DNA of 64,000 nucleotides from Lachnoanaerobaculum sp. ICM7 (GCF_000287675.1 NZ_ALJL01000016.1:186001-250000), one strand, 5' to 3'. Positions 45,749 through 55,489 are shown, counted from the stretch's first letter. Translations and numbers: made by a program. The notes: generated from the sequence alone by a model not told the origin.

Positions 45749-46999
45749 ATGATAAAAGGTAGATTAAGGGTTCCCGGCGATAAATCAATATCTCACAGAG
45801 CTGTAATGTTCGGAGCCATATCAAAGGGTATTACAAATATAAAAGGTTTTTTAACAGGTGCCGACTGTATCTCAACAATATCAATTTTTAAAAAAATTGG
45901 AATTGATATAGAAATACAAAATACTGCCGTTACAGTAAAGGGGAAGGGGCTTTACGGCCTAAGTAACCCGGGAGAAATACTTGACTGCGGCAACAGCGGT
46001 ACTACAACCAGACTTGTCAGCGGCATTTTATCCGCACAAAATTTCACTTCTGTCCTTACAGGTGACAAATCCATACAAAAAAGGCCTATGAACAGAATTA
46101 TAGCTCCTCTGACATTGATGGGAGCCGATATTAAAAGTAATAACGGTTTTGCACCTCTTACCATCACAGGAAGCTCACTTCACGGAATTGAATATAACTC
46201 TCATGTTGCAAGTGCGCAGGTAAAATCCGCCATACTTCTTGCAGGATTATATGCAGATTCTCCGACTACTGTGATTGAGCCTGCAAAATCAAGAGACCAT
46301 ACCGAATTGATGCTAAAAAAATTCGGTGCAGATTTATATACGACAAAAACTTCCGCTACAATAAATCCATGTAAGGAACTTTTTGCGACCGATATAGACG
46401 TTCCTTCCGATATATCATCAGCGGCATTTTTTATGGCTGCCGCCACTTTGGTTCCGGATTCCGAGCTTATACTTGAGAATGTAGGTATAAACCCTACAAG
46501 AGACGGTGTAATAAAAGTTTTAAAAGATATGGGTGCAAATATAGAAATAATCAATTCAAATGATGAGTTTGAGCCTGTAGCCGATATCAAAGTATCTTAT
46601 TCAAGGCTTCATGCAACTACTATAGGAGGAGATATTATACCGACTCTTATAGATGAACTGCCTTTACTTGCCGCCGTAGCTTCAATGGCCGAAGGTAAAA
46701 CGATTATAAAGGATGCTACAGAGCTTAAAGTAAAAGAATCCAACAGAATAAAGGTAATGTGTGAGGAACTTTCAAAACTCGGTGTAAATGTAGTTGAAAC
46801 CGAAGACGGTATGGAGATTGAGGGAACAAACAAGCTTTTGGGAAATGTCACCATATCTACTCATGACGATCACAGAATCGCAATGACATTTGCAATTCTC
46901 GGGCTTATTTCAGACGGTGAAATAAAACTTGATAATAAAAACTGTGTTGAAATATCATATCCGGGATTTTTTGACGATTTAAGAAAAGTAAATATTTAA
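45749..46999 (+). CDS. aroA: 5-enolpyruvylshikimate-3-phosphate synthase
   Basis: The 416-residue EPSP synthase makes the penultimate chorismate precursor from shikimate 3-phosphate and PEP. Motifs: LRVPGDKSISHRAVMFGAIS near the start, LDCGNSGTTTRL, the RPM loop, and KVKESNRIKVMCEEL. Residue Asp313-type motif IDELPLLAAVAS is present. It is translated with tyrA and ends at a strong terminator. Confidence 0.96.
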   Translation: MIKGRLRVPGDKSISHRAVMFGAISKGITNIKGFLTGADCISTISIFKKIGIDIEIQNTAVTVKGKGLYGLSNPGEILDCGNSGTTTRLVSGILSAQNFTSVLTGDKSIQKRPMNRIIAPLTLMGADIKSNNGFAPLTITGSSLHGIEYNSHVASAQVKSAILLAGLYADSPTTVIEPAKSRDHTELMLKKFGADLYTTKTSATINPCKELFATDIDVPSDISSAAFFMAAATLVPDSELILENVGINPTRDGVIKVLKDMGANIEIINSNDEFEPVADIKVSYSRLHATTIGGDIIPTLIDELPLLAAVASMAEGKTIIKDATELKVKESNRIKVMCEELSKLGVNVVETEDGMEIEGTNKLLGNVTISTHDDHRIAMTFAILGLISDGEIKLDNKNCVEISYPGFFDDLRKVNI

Positions 47000-47004
47000 A
47001 AAAA

Positions 47005-47046
47005 GCCGCCATCGATATATAGCTGTAAGTATATACCTGTGGCGGC
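47005..47046. terminator. Bidirectional terminator after aroA
   Basis: GCCGCCA (47005-47011) pairs with TGGCGGC (47040-47046), with A-rich and T-rich flanks. It serves aroA and the converging CAP-domain gene. Confidence 0.8.
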
Positions 47047-47051
47047 TTTTT

Positions 47052-47858
47052 TTATTTCTGATGTCCGAAAAGCATTGCTACATAATAAAATCCGTTGCTG
47101 TAATAATATCCGACTCCGGCATATATTGTAGATGCCGGCAGATTTTCTATAAACCCCTCACTTTGAAGCATAAGTTCATTATGCTTTGGTGAATTCTTAA
47201 ATGATGTAATCTTTATATCTGTAGATGAGGAATTGTCCATTGTCAATATCTCAGATACTCCGATATAATTATTCGTTATATTGTTCACAGTATAAAAAGC
47301 CTGTCCGTCAGGTCTGGTATGTGCAAACGATACCGCACTCTCCTTTGCTCTTTGCTGTGCCGCAGCCATAAGTTCACTGCTTATCACCATTTCAGGCAAT
47401 CCCTTGCTTTTTCTGTACTCATTTAACTTAATGAAAAGCTCCGCTCTTTCACCTGTATTCTCTCCTGTGATATGCATTGCCACATCAAGTCCTGCCTGTC
47501 CGGATTTTGTCATTACAATTCCGTTCTGCGTCCAGGCACCCTCTCCGTTTAAATCATATCCGTCAGGTGATTTGGTATTCCTTAGCATTGCACTTTGCGG
47601 AAAAGTGCTGTTTCTTCCGTCATTAAAGAAATAAGCTTTACCGTCCACCCACTGCCAGCCTGTTAAAGTATATCCCTTTGTATTGAAATAATACCAGTTT
47701 CCGTCGATATTTTTCCACTGTGATACGGGATATTTGTAATCATCCGTCAAATACCATGTCCCCTTTGAATCATGCTGCCAACTTCCTGCATACGAGACCA
47801 TGGAAAGTCCCATACTCATTGACAAAGCCGCCGCCAAAACAACTAATCTCTTCTTCAT
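47052..47858 (-). CDS. Secreted CAP-domain protein with cell-wall-binding repeats
   Basis: The 268-residue product has a signal peptide (1-24, cleaved after SYAG), two or three cell-wall-binding repeats (GTWYLTDDY, GNWYYFNTKGYTLTGWQWVDGKAYFF) and a C-terminal CAP/SCP domain (about 135-268) with LFIKLNEYRKSKGLPEMV and FAHTRPDG, the catalytic-like His position. It should sit on the cell surface. Role unknown; similar proteins occur in host-associated Lachnospiraceae. Confidence 0.85.
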   Translation of the reverse strand: MKKRLVVLAAALSMSMGLSMVSYAGSWQHDSKGTWYLTDDYKYPVSQWKNIDGNWYYFNTKGYTLTGWQWVDGKAYFFNDGRNSTFPQSAMLRNTKSPDGYDLNGEGAWTQNGIVMTKSGQAGLDVAMHITGENTGERAELFIKLNEYRKSKGLPEMVISSELMAAAQQRAKESAVSFAHTRPDGQAFYTVNNITNNYIGVSEILTMDNSSSTDIKITSFKNSPKHNELMLQSEGFIENLPASTIYAGVGYYYSNGFYYVAMLFGHQK

Positions 47859-48079
47859 TTTTTCTCCTACATCTCATCCGAAATCCATTAAAATATATAG
47901 TAATCAACACTGTAAAAATATATTTTACATATGTAAATTTCTTGGGTATAATACAAAAACAAGTATCTATATAACTTTTATACAATATAATTATATCAGA
48001 CACATCAGGCAATTCAAAGTGCCTGTTTGATTAAACCAAATGAAGTATATTGTAAGAAATAGACAATGGAGAAGAAAAT

Positions 48080-48562
48080 ATGAGTCAAGATAAATTTGAT
48101 TTGGAAGAGGCTCTAAAAAACCTTAACAGCGCCCCTTCATCACACAAGAAAACCGGTACAGTCAAAAAGAAAAATGCCGTAAAGATAGAACCCGACTACA
48201 GATATGAAGCATGCAACGACTCTTTCCCCTGTGCCAATTGCGGTAAGATGATAAATCCTGAGGGTGCAGGTACACATCACAGAAACCATTGCCCCTACTG
48301 CCTATCTTCCATTCATGTGGACAATGAACCCGGCGATAGGAAAAGCGATTGCAAAGGCATTATGGAGCCTATTTCTATCTGGGTTAAGGATAAGGGTGAA
48401 TGGGCAATAGTTCACAGATGTAAAAAATGCGGTAAGCTTAACACTAACAGAAGCGCCGCGGACGACAATCCTGTACTTTTGATGTCGATTGCCGTAAAAC
48501 CTTTGGCCTCACCGCCTTTCCCGCTTCATTTATTGAAAAATGCACTTGATAAACAAAAATAA
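48080..48562 (+). CDS. RNHCP-domain zinc-ribbon protein
   Basis: The 160-residue protein has a basic N-terminal half and a zinc-binding core with FPCANCGK, THHRNHCPYCLSSIHVD and HRCKKCGKLNTNR. The string RNHCP is the domain hallmark. Function unknown, possibly nucleic-acid binding. A palindrome (CAGGCA-N8-TGCCTG, 48007-48026) stands upstream. Confidence 0.88.
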   Translation: MSQDKFDLEEALKNLNSAPSSHKKTGTVKKKNAVKIEPDYRYEACNDSFPCANCGKMINPEGAGTHHRNHCPYCLSSIHVDNEPGDRKSDCKGIMEPISIWVKDKGEWAIVHRCKKCGKLNTNRSAADDNPVLLMSIAVKPLASPPFPLHLLKNALDKQK

Positions 48563-48564
48563 AG

Positions 48565-48599
48565 AGATGGCAAAGATCTTTTAAAGGTCTTTGCCATCT
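48565..48599. terminator. Bidirectional terminator between RNHCP gene and thrS
   Basis: AGATGGCAAAGA (48565-48576) pairs with TCTTTGCCATCT (48588-48599), followed by T-rich sequence on both sides. Confidence 0.85.
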
Positions 48600-48613
48600 T
48601 TTAAATTCACATT

Positions 48614-50569
48614 TTATTCAGTTACTTCTTCTTTTCTGATTTCTTTTGTTCTTATCTCTTTGCAGATCATATCGACGAAATCTGAAAGCTTTTTACTTCC
48701 CTCATCTCCTGCAAATCTGCTTCTTACAGATACGCTTCCTTCAGCTTCTTCCTTTTCACCTACTACAAGCATATATGGAAGTCTTGAAAGTCTTGCATCT
48801 CTTATCTTAAATCCTATCTTCTCCGTTCTGGTATCAACAGTAGCGTCAATACCGTTTCTCTTAAGTTCTTTCAAAACGGAGTTTGCATAGTCTGCATACT
48901 TGTCTGATATAGGAAGAATTCTTACCTGCTCAGGACATAACCATGTAGGGAACTTTCCCGCATATTTTTCTATAAGCCATGCAAGTGTTCTCTCATAGCA
49001 TCCAAGAGATGTTCTGTGTACAATATAAGGTCTTACCTTTGCACCGTTTTGGTCTATATAGTAAAGGTCAAAGTTTTCTGCAATAGCGGCATCGAGCTGA
49101 ATTGTGATCATTGTATCCTCTTTGCCGTAAACATTCTTTGCCTGAATATCAATCTTAGGTCCGTAGAATGCAGCCTCACCGTCAGCCTCTGTAAAAGGAA
49201 GTCCCTTTTCTACCAGAATATTTCTAAGTGCAGCCTGTGTTCCTTCCCAATACGCCTCATCTCCAAGGTATTTTTCCTTATTATTCTTATCCCACTTTGA
49301 AAGTCTGAATGTTACATCATCTCTAAGACCAAGTGTTTCAAGTACATATATTGCAAGGTTAAGACAGCTTTGAAGCTCTTCTTCAGCCTGATCCGGTCTT
49401 ATTACATTGTGACCTTCGGAAATAGTAAACTGTCTTACTCTTGTAAGTCCGTGCATTTCTCCCGAATCTTCATTTCTGAAAAGTGTTGAAGTCTCACCCA
49501 TACGATATGGAAGGTCTCTGTAGGATTTTTGAGTATTCTTGTATACATAGTACTGGAACGGACATGTCATAGGTCTGAGTGCAAGGATTTCTCCGTCATG
49601 CTGAGGATCTCCCAAAATAAACATACCGTCCTGATAGTGATCCCAGTGTCCTGAAATCTTATAAAGATCCGACTTTGCCATAAGAGGAGTCTTTGTTCTT
49701 ACATAGCCCCACTCATTGTCCTCAAGATCTTCAATCCATCTTTGAAGTTTCTGAATCATCTTTGTACCCTTCGGTAGCATAAGAGGGAGTCCCTGACCCA
49801 CTACATCTACAGTTGTAAAGAGTTCCATCTCTCTTCCAAGCTTGTTGTGATCTCTAAGCTTAATATCCTCAAGATGTTTTAAATGTGCCTCAAGCTCCTC
49901 TTTTGAATTATAAGCTGTAGCGTATATTCTTTGAAGCTTTGCCTTATTTGAATCTCCTCTCCAATATGCCATTGATGATGATATAAGTTTAAATGCCTTT
50001 ATATCCTTTGTTCTTTGAAGATGAGGTCCGGCACAAAGATCAGTGAAGTCTCCCTGCTTATAGAAAGATATCTTCTCACCCTCCGGTAAATCTTTTATAA
50101 GCTCTACCTTATAAGGCTCATTTTTTTCTTCCATAAACTTGATAGCTTCTTCTCTTGGAAGCTCAAATTTTTCTATACTAGCACCTTCTTTTATAATCTT
50201 TTTCATTTCGGCCTCAAGCTTGTCAAGATCTTCTCTTGAGAAAGGCTCATGATCAAAATCATAGTAAAATCCTTCCGCAATGCTTGGTCCGATAGCAAGC
50301 TTGGCATCCGGGAAAACTCTTTTTACAGCCTCTGCAAGTACATGTGATGCTGAATGTCTTATAACTGAAAGTCCTTCCTTATCCTTTAGTGTAATAAGAT
50401 TGAGCTCACAATCAGCTTCAAGTTCATCTCTTAAATCATGCATAACACCGTTTACTTCACCGGCAACCACATTTCTTGCCAAACCCTCACTGATGTCCTT
50501 AGCAATATCAATAATACTTTTTTTGCTCTCATATTCTTTTACTGAGCCGTCTTTTAATGTTATCTTCAT
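48614..50569 (-). CDS. thrS: Threonyl-tRNA synthetase
   Basis: The 651-residue class II synthetase has an N-terminal TGS domain (1-63), the editing domain with HSASHVLAEAV and the catalytic core (MTCPFQYYVYK, RMGETSTLFRNEDSGEMHGL), ending in the anticodon-binding domain. Zinc ligands are the Cys in MTCPFQ and the two His in later motifs. It is regulated by the T-box leader next to it. Confidence 0.96.
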   Translation of the reverse strand: MKITLKDGSVKEYESKKSIIDIAKDISEGLARNVVAGEVNGVMHDLRDELEADCELNLITLKDKEGLSVIRHSASHVLAEAVKRVFPDAKLAIGPSIAEGFYYDFDHEPFSREDLDKLEAEMKKIIKEGASIEKFELPREEAIKFMEEKNEPYKVELIKDLPEGEKISFYKQGDFTDLCAGPHLQRTKDIKAFKLISSSMAYWRGDSNKAKLQRIYATAYNSKEELEAHLKHLEDIKLRDHNKLGREMELFTTVDVVGQGLPLMLPKGTKMIQKLQRWIEDLEDNEWGYVRTKTPLMAKSDLYKISGHWDHYQDGMFILGDPQHDGEILALRPMTCPFQYYVYKNTQKSYRDLPYRMGETSTLFRNEDSGEMHGLTRVRQFTISEGHNVIRPDQAEEELQSCLNLAIYVLETLGLRDDVTFRLSKWDKNNKEKYLGDEAYWEGTQAALRNILVEKGLPFTEADGEAAFYGPKIDIQAKNVYGKEDTMITIQLDAAIAENFDLYYIDQNGAKVRPYIVHRTSLGCYERTLAWLIEKYAGKFPTWLCPEQVRILPISDKYADYANSVLKELKRNGIDATVDTRTEKIGFKIRDARLSRLPYMLVVGEKEEAEGSVSVRSRFAGDEGSKKLSDFVDMICKEIRTKEIRKEEVTE

Positions 50570-50589
50570 ATTTCCTCCATTTCCAATAA

Positions 50590-50815
50590 TAAAAAATCGC
50601 CCCTAAACTTTCGTTTAAGGGCGATTGACGCGGTTCCACCTTAATTCAGATATATAAATATACCCCTCATTTGATTATAACGTAATCAACGTGCTGTATT
50701 AAAGCCACTCCGAGACGGTCTTCACATATATTTCCATAAGTTGCTCTCAGCCTCCAACTCTCTCTGTAATTTCCAAATATGCTACTTTTCTCTTCTTCGT
50801 TTATGCACAATATAA
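50590..50815 (-). promoter_or_regulatory. T-box riboswitch leader of thrS
   Basis: The T-box sequence AAGGTGGAACCGCG is at 50629-50642 on the minus strand. A specifier codon ACC (Thr) is at 50717-50719 in GACCGTC followed by a stem. An intrinsic terminator (ATCGCCC...GGGCGAT, 50590-50625) lies 20 bases before the thrS start. Uncharged tRNA-Thr should prevent termination. Confidence 0.9.
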
Positions 50816-50871
50816 TATTACTTGATTTTACCTTTGTCAAGGTCTCAGTATATTTTATTTATAAATTTTAT

Positions 50872-52089
50872 TTATAAATTCTCCAAATAATTGAGCATAC
50901 CTTCTACGGCAACCTTGGCCTGAGCGACTGCATCAACTACAGTTTTTGAGCCGTGAACCACATCACCTGCAGCAAAAACACCTTCAACAGTTGTCATACA
51001 GTTTTCATCTACTATCAAAAGCCCTTTATCAGATGCTCTAAGTCCGTCTGTTGTAAGAACAAGCTTATTCTTAGGTCCGTTACTTACCGATATTATTGTG
51101 GAATCGGCATCTACATAGTCGAGTTCTTTTTCATAGTCGATTACATTGTCTTCTTCATCAAATATTGCAGTCTTAAATACAGGACCGTCATATGTAATGG
51201 CTTCAATCGCCTTACCGAAGATAAATTCTGCACCTTCGTATTTGGCAGCCTCCACCTCTACAGAGTTTGCTGCAACTCTTTTACTTCTGGCATAGAGCTT
51301 TACCGTTCTTGAACCTCTCCTAAGAGCTGTTCTTGCCACATCCATTGCGGCATTTCCCATACCGATTATAGCAACACTGTCTCCAAGCTTATGTCCGTCA
51401 GGATTTGCCAGATAATCCACACTGAAATGTACATTCGGCATACTCTCACCTGCAATACCAAGAGTCTTGGCTCTCCACACTCCGGTACCTACAAATACGG
51501 CCTTGTAACCGTCTCTGAAAAGATCCTTTATTTCCAAGGCCCCACCTACCGCAGTATTATTCCTTATCTTTATCCCCATTTTTTCCATCCTGTCATAGTA
51601 TCTTTGCATTAAAGACTTAGGCAATCTGAAATCAGGAATACCGTACTGAAGCACTCCACCTATTGTATTTTTTTCATCAAAAATAGTTACATCATAGCCT
51701 TCTTTTATCATCTTAATCGCTACAGTCATACCTGCAGGACCACCGCCTATGACTGCGACCATAACATTCTTTCTCGGCTTTTTAACAAATTCCATTCTGT
51801 CCAGATAGAAGTCCGATATAAACTTTTCTATATCGCAAAATCTTACCGGATTATTTTTTCTGTTCATTATACAATTGCCCAGGCACTGTGCTTCATGGTC
51901 ACAAACTATGGAGCAAACCAAAGATAAAGGATTGTTTTCAAAAAGAATTTCTCCGGCTTCCATTATCTTTCCTTCTTTAAAAAGTGATATAACCTGTGGT
52001 ATTGATGTTGTTATAGGACAATGACTGCTGCACAGCGGCTTTTTACATTGCAGACATTTATTGGCCTCATTTACTATATGTAATCCCAT
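50872..52089 (-). CDS. GltD-like NAD(P)H-dependent flavoprotein oxidoreductase
   Basis: The 405-residue protein is shorter than glutamate synthase small subunits (about 470). It has the N-terminal double 4Fe-4S region (CLQCKKPLCSSHCP, CSIVCDHEAQCLGNC), a FAD motif VAVIGGGPAGMTVAIKM and an NADPH motif VAIIGMGNAAMDVARTAL. It could be a GOGAT small subunit, an Nfn-like subunit or a ferredoxin-linked oxidoreductase. No partner gltB-like gene is adjacent. Confidence 0.8.
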   Translation of the reverse strand: MGLHIVNEANKCLQCKKPLCSSHCPITTSIPQVISLFKEGKIMEAGEILFENNPLSLVCSIVCDHEAQCLGNCIMNRKNNPVRFCDIEKFISDFYLDRMEFVKKPRKNVMVAVIGGGPAGMTVAIKMIKEGYDVTIFDEKNTIGGVLQYGIPDFRLPKSLMQRYYDRMEKMGIKIRNNTAVGGALEIKDLFRDGYKAVFVGTGVWRAKTLGIAGESMPNVHFSVDYLANPDGHKLGDSVAIIGMGNAAMDVARTALRRGSRTVKLYARSKRVAANSVEVEAAKYEGAEFIFGKAIEAITYDGPVFKTAIFDEEDNVIDYEKELDYVDADSTIISVSNGPKNKLVLTTDGLRASDKGLLIVDENCMTTVEGVFAAGDVVHGSKTVVDAVAQAKVAVEGMLNYLENL

Positions 52090-52202
52090 ATTTTACCTCT
52101 TACTTCCAACTAACTTAATATAAATCGGGTTAAGTTTACAGTGTAAATAAATATTTTTCAATAAAGTATCTGATAAAATACATTTAGATATTTTTTTGAC
52201 AA

Positions 52203-52235
52203 AAGCCTATAAATCTGTAACAGATTTATAGGCTT
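52203..52235 (-). terminator. Intrinsic terminator after the DtxR-family gene
   Basis: AAGCCTATAAATCTG and CAGATTTATAGGCTT form a long perfect stem, with a TTTTG run on the minus strand, just past the stop at 52244. Confidence 0.8.
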
Positions 52236-52243
52236 TACTTAAA

Positions 52244-52609
52244 TTACTTATCTTTAAAATATTCCTTAAAGCATTCAAATGTCTCTTCACTGATATAATG
52301 CTCTATTCTACATGCATCCTCTATTGCAGTTTCCTTGCTTACACCCATCTTTTGTAAAATCTCACCCAAAGCTATATGTCTTTCAAGTGTAGATTCTGCA
52401 ATCTCCAATCCCTTTTCAGTCAATGTGATATGTCCATCATCGTCCACTTCAATATATCCGTTTTCTCTGAACTTTTTCATTTGCTCACTTATTGTAGGTT
52501 TTGAATATCCCATCTCTCTTGCAATGTCAACTGCCCTTACCACGCCTGTCTTTTTCTTTAAACTTAAAATTGTCTCCAGATACATCTCGGCAGCTTCCTG
52601 TATAACCAT
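52244..52609 (-). CDS. DtxR/MntR-family metal-dependent repressor
   Basis: The 121-residue protein has a winged-helix domain (1-60, with the recognition helix GYSKPTISEQMKKF) and the dimerisation/metal-binding region (ETILSLKKKTG, HIALGEILQKMG, EDACRIEHYISEETF). It lacks the C-terminal SH3-like domain, as in MntR. Its likely metal is Fe or Mn, and its likely targets are the three palindromes near 55.2-55.4 kb. A separate terminator lies downstream. Confidence 0.85.
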   Translation of the reverse strand: MVIQEAAEMYLETILSLKKKTGVVRAVDIAREMGYSKPTISEQMKKFRENGYIEVDDDGHITLTEKGLEIAESTLERHIALGEILQKMGVSKETAIEDACRIEHYISEETFECFKEYFKDK

Positions 52610-52713
52610 AATTACCTCCTTCTTTATTGAATTCCCACTTACTGTTTATACTGATATTATACATAAAAATGTCACAATTATCAAATATTTGCAACTTTTT
52701 TGGTTATCTTTGT

Positions 52714-52740
52714 AAAAATCGGACATCAAAAGATGTCCGA
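52714..52740 (-). terminator. Intrinsic terminator after the P-type ATPase gene
   Basis: TCGGACATC (52719-52727) pairs with GATGTCCGA (52732-52740), followed by a TTTTT run on the minus strand. Confidence 0.85.
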
Positions 52741-52760
52741 ATATATTAAAATCATTTTTC

Positions 52761-54845
52761 TTAATTCTCCGGTAAGAGATTTGTCATACTTGAAAGTGAT
52801 ATACCTACAGTTGACAAATTGTGAAGCAGTGATGATGTTCCCGGAGCAAGTATTCCCAAAATACCAAGACCTATCAGAGAACCGTTAAATCCCATAATAA
52901 ATCTGAAGTTTGAGTGAACTCTTCTTGTAAGCTTATTTGAAAGTTCTTTTAATCTTACAAGATCATTTAAATCATCAGCTGATATACATACATCAGCTAT
53001 CTCTCTGGCAATTGCCGCACCTTCACTGATTGCAATACCGCAGTCTGCAGCCGATAATGCAGGTGAGTCGTTTATACCGTCACCGATCATTATTACGGTT
53101 CTGCCCTTTGCCTTTTCTTTCTCCACATAGCTTGCCTTATCCTCAGGCAATACTTCCGCATAGAATTTATCTACTCCTACCTCTTTTGCAATAGCTTCGG
53201 CCGTGTGGATATTATCTCCTGTCATCATAACTGTCTTTTTAATTCCGAGAGCTTTTAATTTCTTTAAAACATCTTTTGCTTCAGCTCTTAGAGGATCTGC
53301 AATCTCAATAATAGCTGCAAGTCTTCCTGCAATAGCCATAAACAGATGTGAATATCTGTGATCAAGCTCTGAAAGCTTTTTCTTAGCATCTTCACTAAGA
53401 AAAGCTTTTTCATCCTCAATTACAAAATGATAACTTCCTATTACAACTTTGTCACCTTCTATTTTACTTGCAATACCATGTGCAACTATATACTGCACCT
53501 CTGAATGCATCTCTTTATGACGAATCTTTCTTTCTTTAGCCTCTTTTACCACAGCATTTGCAATAGAGTGAGGATAGTGCTCCTCAAGACATGCAGCAAT
53601 CTTTAAGAGCTGATTCTCATCATCTCCGTCAATTCCGATAATTCTTTCTACCTTTGGGCAAGCATAAGTCAGAGTACCTGTCTTGTCAAATACTATAGTA
53701 TCCGCATTTGCAATTGCCTCCATGAACTTTCCACCCTTTACAGTGATTTTACTATTTCCGGCCTCTCTCATTGCAGAAAGTACCGCAAGAGGCATGGAAA
53801 GCTTCAATGCACATGAGAAATCCACCATAAGAACAGACAATGCTCTTGTTACATTTCTTGTAAACAGATATGTAAGTCCTGTTGCAAGTAATGAATAAGG
53901 TACAAGTCTGTCTGCAAGTCTGTTTGCCATATTTTCAGTATTTGATTTAAGCTTTTCACTCTCCTCAATCATAGATACGATTTTATCATATCTGCTCTGT
54001 CCTGTAGTAACAGTTACCTTTAACAGACATTCTCCCTCTTCTACTACTGTTCCTGCATAAACTCTTGATCCTGTTCTTTTTTCCACAGGAACGGATTCAC
54101 CTGTAAGAGATGCCTGATTTAACATAGCCTCACCACTTACCATCTCTCCGTCAACAGGCACTACATTTCCTGTATGTACTCTGATTATGTCACCTGACTG
54201 AATCTGTGAAATAGGAACCGAAACCTCGCCGTCATCTGTTACAAGCCATACCTTATCTACATTTAATGACATACTTCTCGCAAGGTCGTCTACAGACTTC
54301 TTATGTGTCCAGTCCTCAAGCTCATTACCTACACCAAGCAAAAGCATAAGTGAACCTGCTGTTGAGAAATTACCCTGTGCAATAGATATTCCTATTGAAA
54401 GTGCATCAAGCAAATCAACCTCAAACTTTAACTTAAACAAACACTTAAGTCCTTTATATATGTAAGGAGCAGCCTTAACAATTGTATAAATATTGTTGAT
54501 TATATTTGGGAAAAACATATTTCTCACGCCTGTAAACATGAGCATTCCCACCATCTTCTCCTGAAAATCTCTTGTTATCTGTCTTCCTGAAGTACTTGGC
54601 ATACTCTCAAGGAGCTTAGGATTATTATAATCAAATTTTTTAAGTTTATTTATAACTGCATCTCTTGTATTATCCTTATAATAAATAGCGACATCGCAGG
54701 TTCTTTCATATACAACGGCTTTTCTGATAAAATCAAAGCCTTCCAAATAATACTGAAGCAAATCCGCTTCTTTTACCGACATTCTTTTTTGAGCCATGCG
54801 CACACGCATTCTTCTGTTTGACTCATGCAAAATTCTACAATTCAC
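52761..54845 (-). CDS. P1B-type heavy-metal-transporting ATPase with SCA motif
   Basis: The 694-residue protein has the P-type ATPase core: TGES (248-251), phosphorylation motif DKTGT (387-391), MTGDN and GDGINDSPAL. The metal-selectivity motif in the transmembrane helix is DFSCALKLSMP (342-352) instead of CPC, SPC or CPx-H. The N-terminal HMA-like domain lacks CxxC. This SCA class has uncertain substrate; the neighbours (DtxR, Feo) suggest Fe or Mn export. It is preceded by the DUF6110 gene, probably in one operon. Confidence 0.85.
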   Translation of the reverse strand: MNCRILHESNRRMRVRMAQKRMSVKEADLLQYYLEGFDFIRKAVVYERTCDVAIYYKDNTRDAVINKLKKFDYNNPKLLESMPSTSGRQITRDFQEKMVGMLMFTGVRNMFFPNIINNIYTIVKAAPYIYKGLKCLFKLKFEVDLLDALSIGISIAQGNFSTAGSLMLLLGVGNELEDWTHKKSVDDLARSMSLNVDKVWLVTDDGEVSVPISQIQSGDIIRVHTGNVVPVDGEMVSGEAMLNQASLTGESVPVEKRTGSRVYAGTVVEEGECLLKVTVTTGQSRYDKIVSMIEESEKLKSNTENMANRLADRLVPYSLLATGLTYLFTRNVTRALSVLMVDFSCALKLSMPLAVLSAMREAGNSKITVKGGKFMEAIANADTIVFDKTGTLTYACPKVERIIGIDGDDENQLLKIAACLEEHYPHSIANAVVKEAKERKIRHKEMHSEVQYIVAHGIASKIEGDKVVIGSYHFVIEDEKAFLSEDAKKKLSELDHRYSHLFMAIAGRLAAIIEIADPLRAEAKDVLKKLKALGIKKTVMMTGDNIHTAEAIAKEVGVDKFYAEVLPEDKASYVEKEKAKGRTVIMIGDGINDSPALSAADCGIAISEGAAIAREIADVCISADDLNDLVRLKELSNKLTRRVHSNFRFIMGFNGSLIGLGILGILAPGTSSLLHNLSTVGISLSSMTNLLPEN

Positions 54846-54875
54846 TTTTTATCCCTCTACATCTTCTTATAACTT

Positions 54876-54898
54876 AAGGAAGAGTCAGACTCTTCCTT
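54876..54898 (-). terminator. Hairpin between the DUF6110 and ATPase genes
   Basis: AAGGAAGAG-N5-CTCTTCCTT is a perfect stem but followed by few T on the minus strand, so it may reduce rather than end transcription into the ATPase gene. Confidence 0.45.
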
Positions 54899-54931
54899 AT
54901 ACTAAAAACTTTATATTACTGATAAGAGAAA

Positions 54932-55198
54932 TTACTCTTCGATGTTACCTTCAGCTTCCTTTGCTGCACGCTCTTCGTTGATATCCTTAGCCTCTGCTAA
55001 AATATCACTTGCATTCTCCTGTACACATGAAACTGTATCCATTACACATTCCTTCATACGAAGCACTGCTGCTGTACCCTGTGCATATGCCTTCTTAGCA
55101 TCCTTGCTTGAAAGCAACTTAATTCCTGCTGTACCAAAGAGTGTACCTGCTGCAAACAAACCGAACTTCTTCCATCCAAAACCATTAAGTAAAAACAT
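54932..55198 (-). CDS. DUF6110 small membrane protein
   Basis: The 88-residue protein starts with a hydrophobic span (residues 5-30, with FGLFAAGTLFGTAGIKLL), then a helix with KECVMDTVSCVQENASDILAE and a Glu/Lys-rich tail. DUF6110 proteins commonly neighbour P1B ATPases of the SCA type; a metal-delivery or partner role is inference. Its ATG follows AGGAGG, and a DtxR-like palindrome overlaps its leader. Confidence 0.75.
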   Translation of the reverse strand: MFLLNGFGWKKFGLFAAGTLFGTAGIKLLSSKDAKKAYAQGTAAVLRMKECVMDTVSCVQENASDILAEAKDINEERAAKEAEGNIEE

Positions 55199-55213
55199 AT
55201 TAACCTCCTTAAG

Positions 55214-55229
55214 TTAGCTTTAACTAAAT
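55214..55229. promoter_or_regulatory. DtxR-like box 1, upstream of DUF6110
   Basis: GTTAG-CTTTAA-CTAAA, a near palindrome in the DUF6110-ATPase leader. It shares the GTTAG-N6-CTAA layout with two boxes upstream of feoA. Confidence 0.5.
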
Positions 55230-55358
55230 TTAACAATTATATTTTATAAAATTTATTACGGTAATAATATAGCATAAACTTAAATTCTTGTAAATAGAAA
55301 ATTTACCCCAAAACAAGGCTTTTCCACGTGAATATTGTATTTTATTAAATACTTTTTA

Positions 55359-55374
55359 GTTAGTTTTTGCTAAT
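55359..55374. promoter_or_regulatory. DtxR-like box 2, upstream of feoA
   Basis: GTTAG-TTTTTG-CTAAT, the same layout as boxes 1 and 3, about 130 bases before the first feoA gene. Confidence 0.5.
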
Positions 55375-55432
55375 ATTTGGCAAATTCAGTAAGTAAACTC
55401 TAACTTTTCCTTAAAAAAATCTTGCATTTAAT

Positions 55433-55448
55433 GTTAGTGTATGCTAAC
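55433..55448. promoter_or_regulatory. DtxR-like box 3 overlapping the feo promoter
   Basis: A perfect palindrome GTTAG-TGTATG-CTAAC. A TTGCAT (55422-55427) and TAACCT (55445-55450) pair, 17 bases apart, may be the feo promoter, so a repressor bound here would block polymerase. Confidence 0.6.
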
Positions 55449-55489
55449 CTATAGAATGTATTAGACATGTTTCATGAAAAGGAGGAGTT

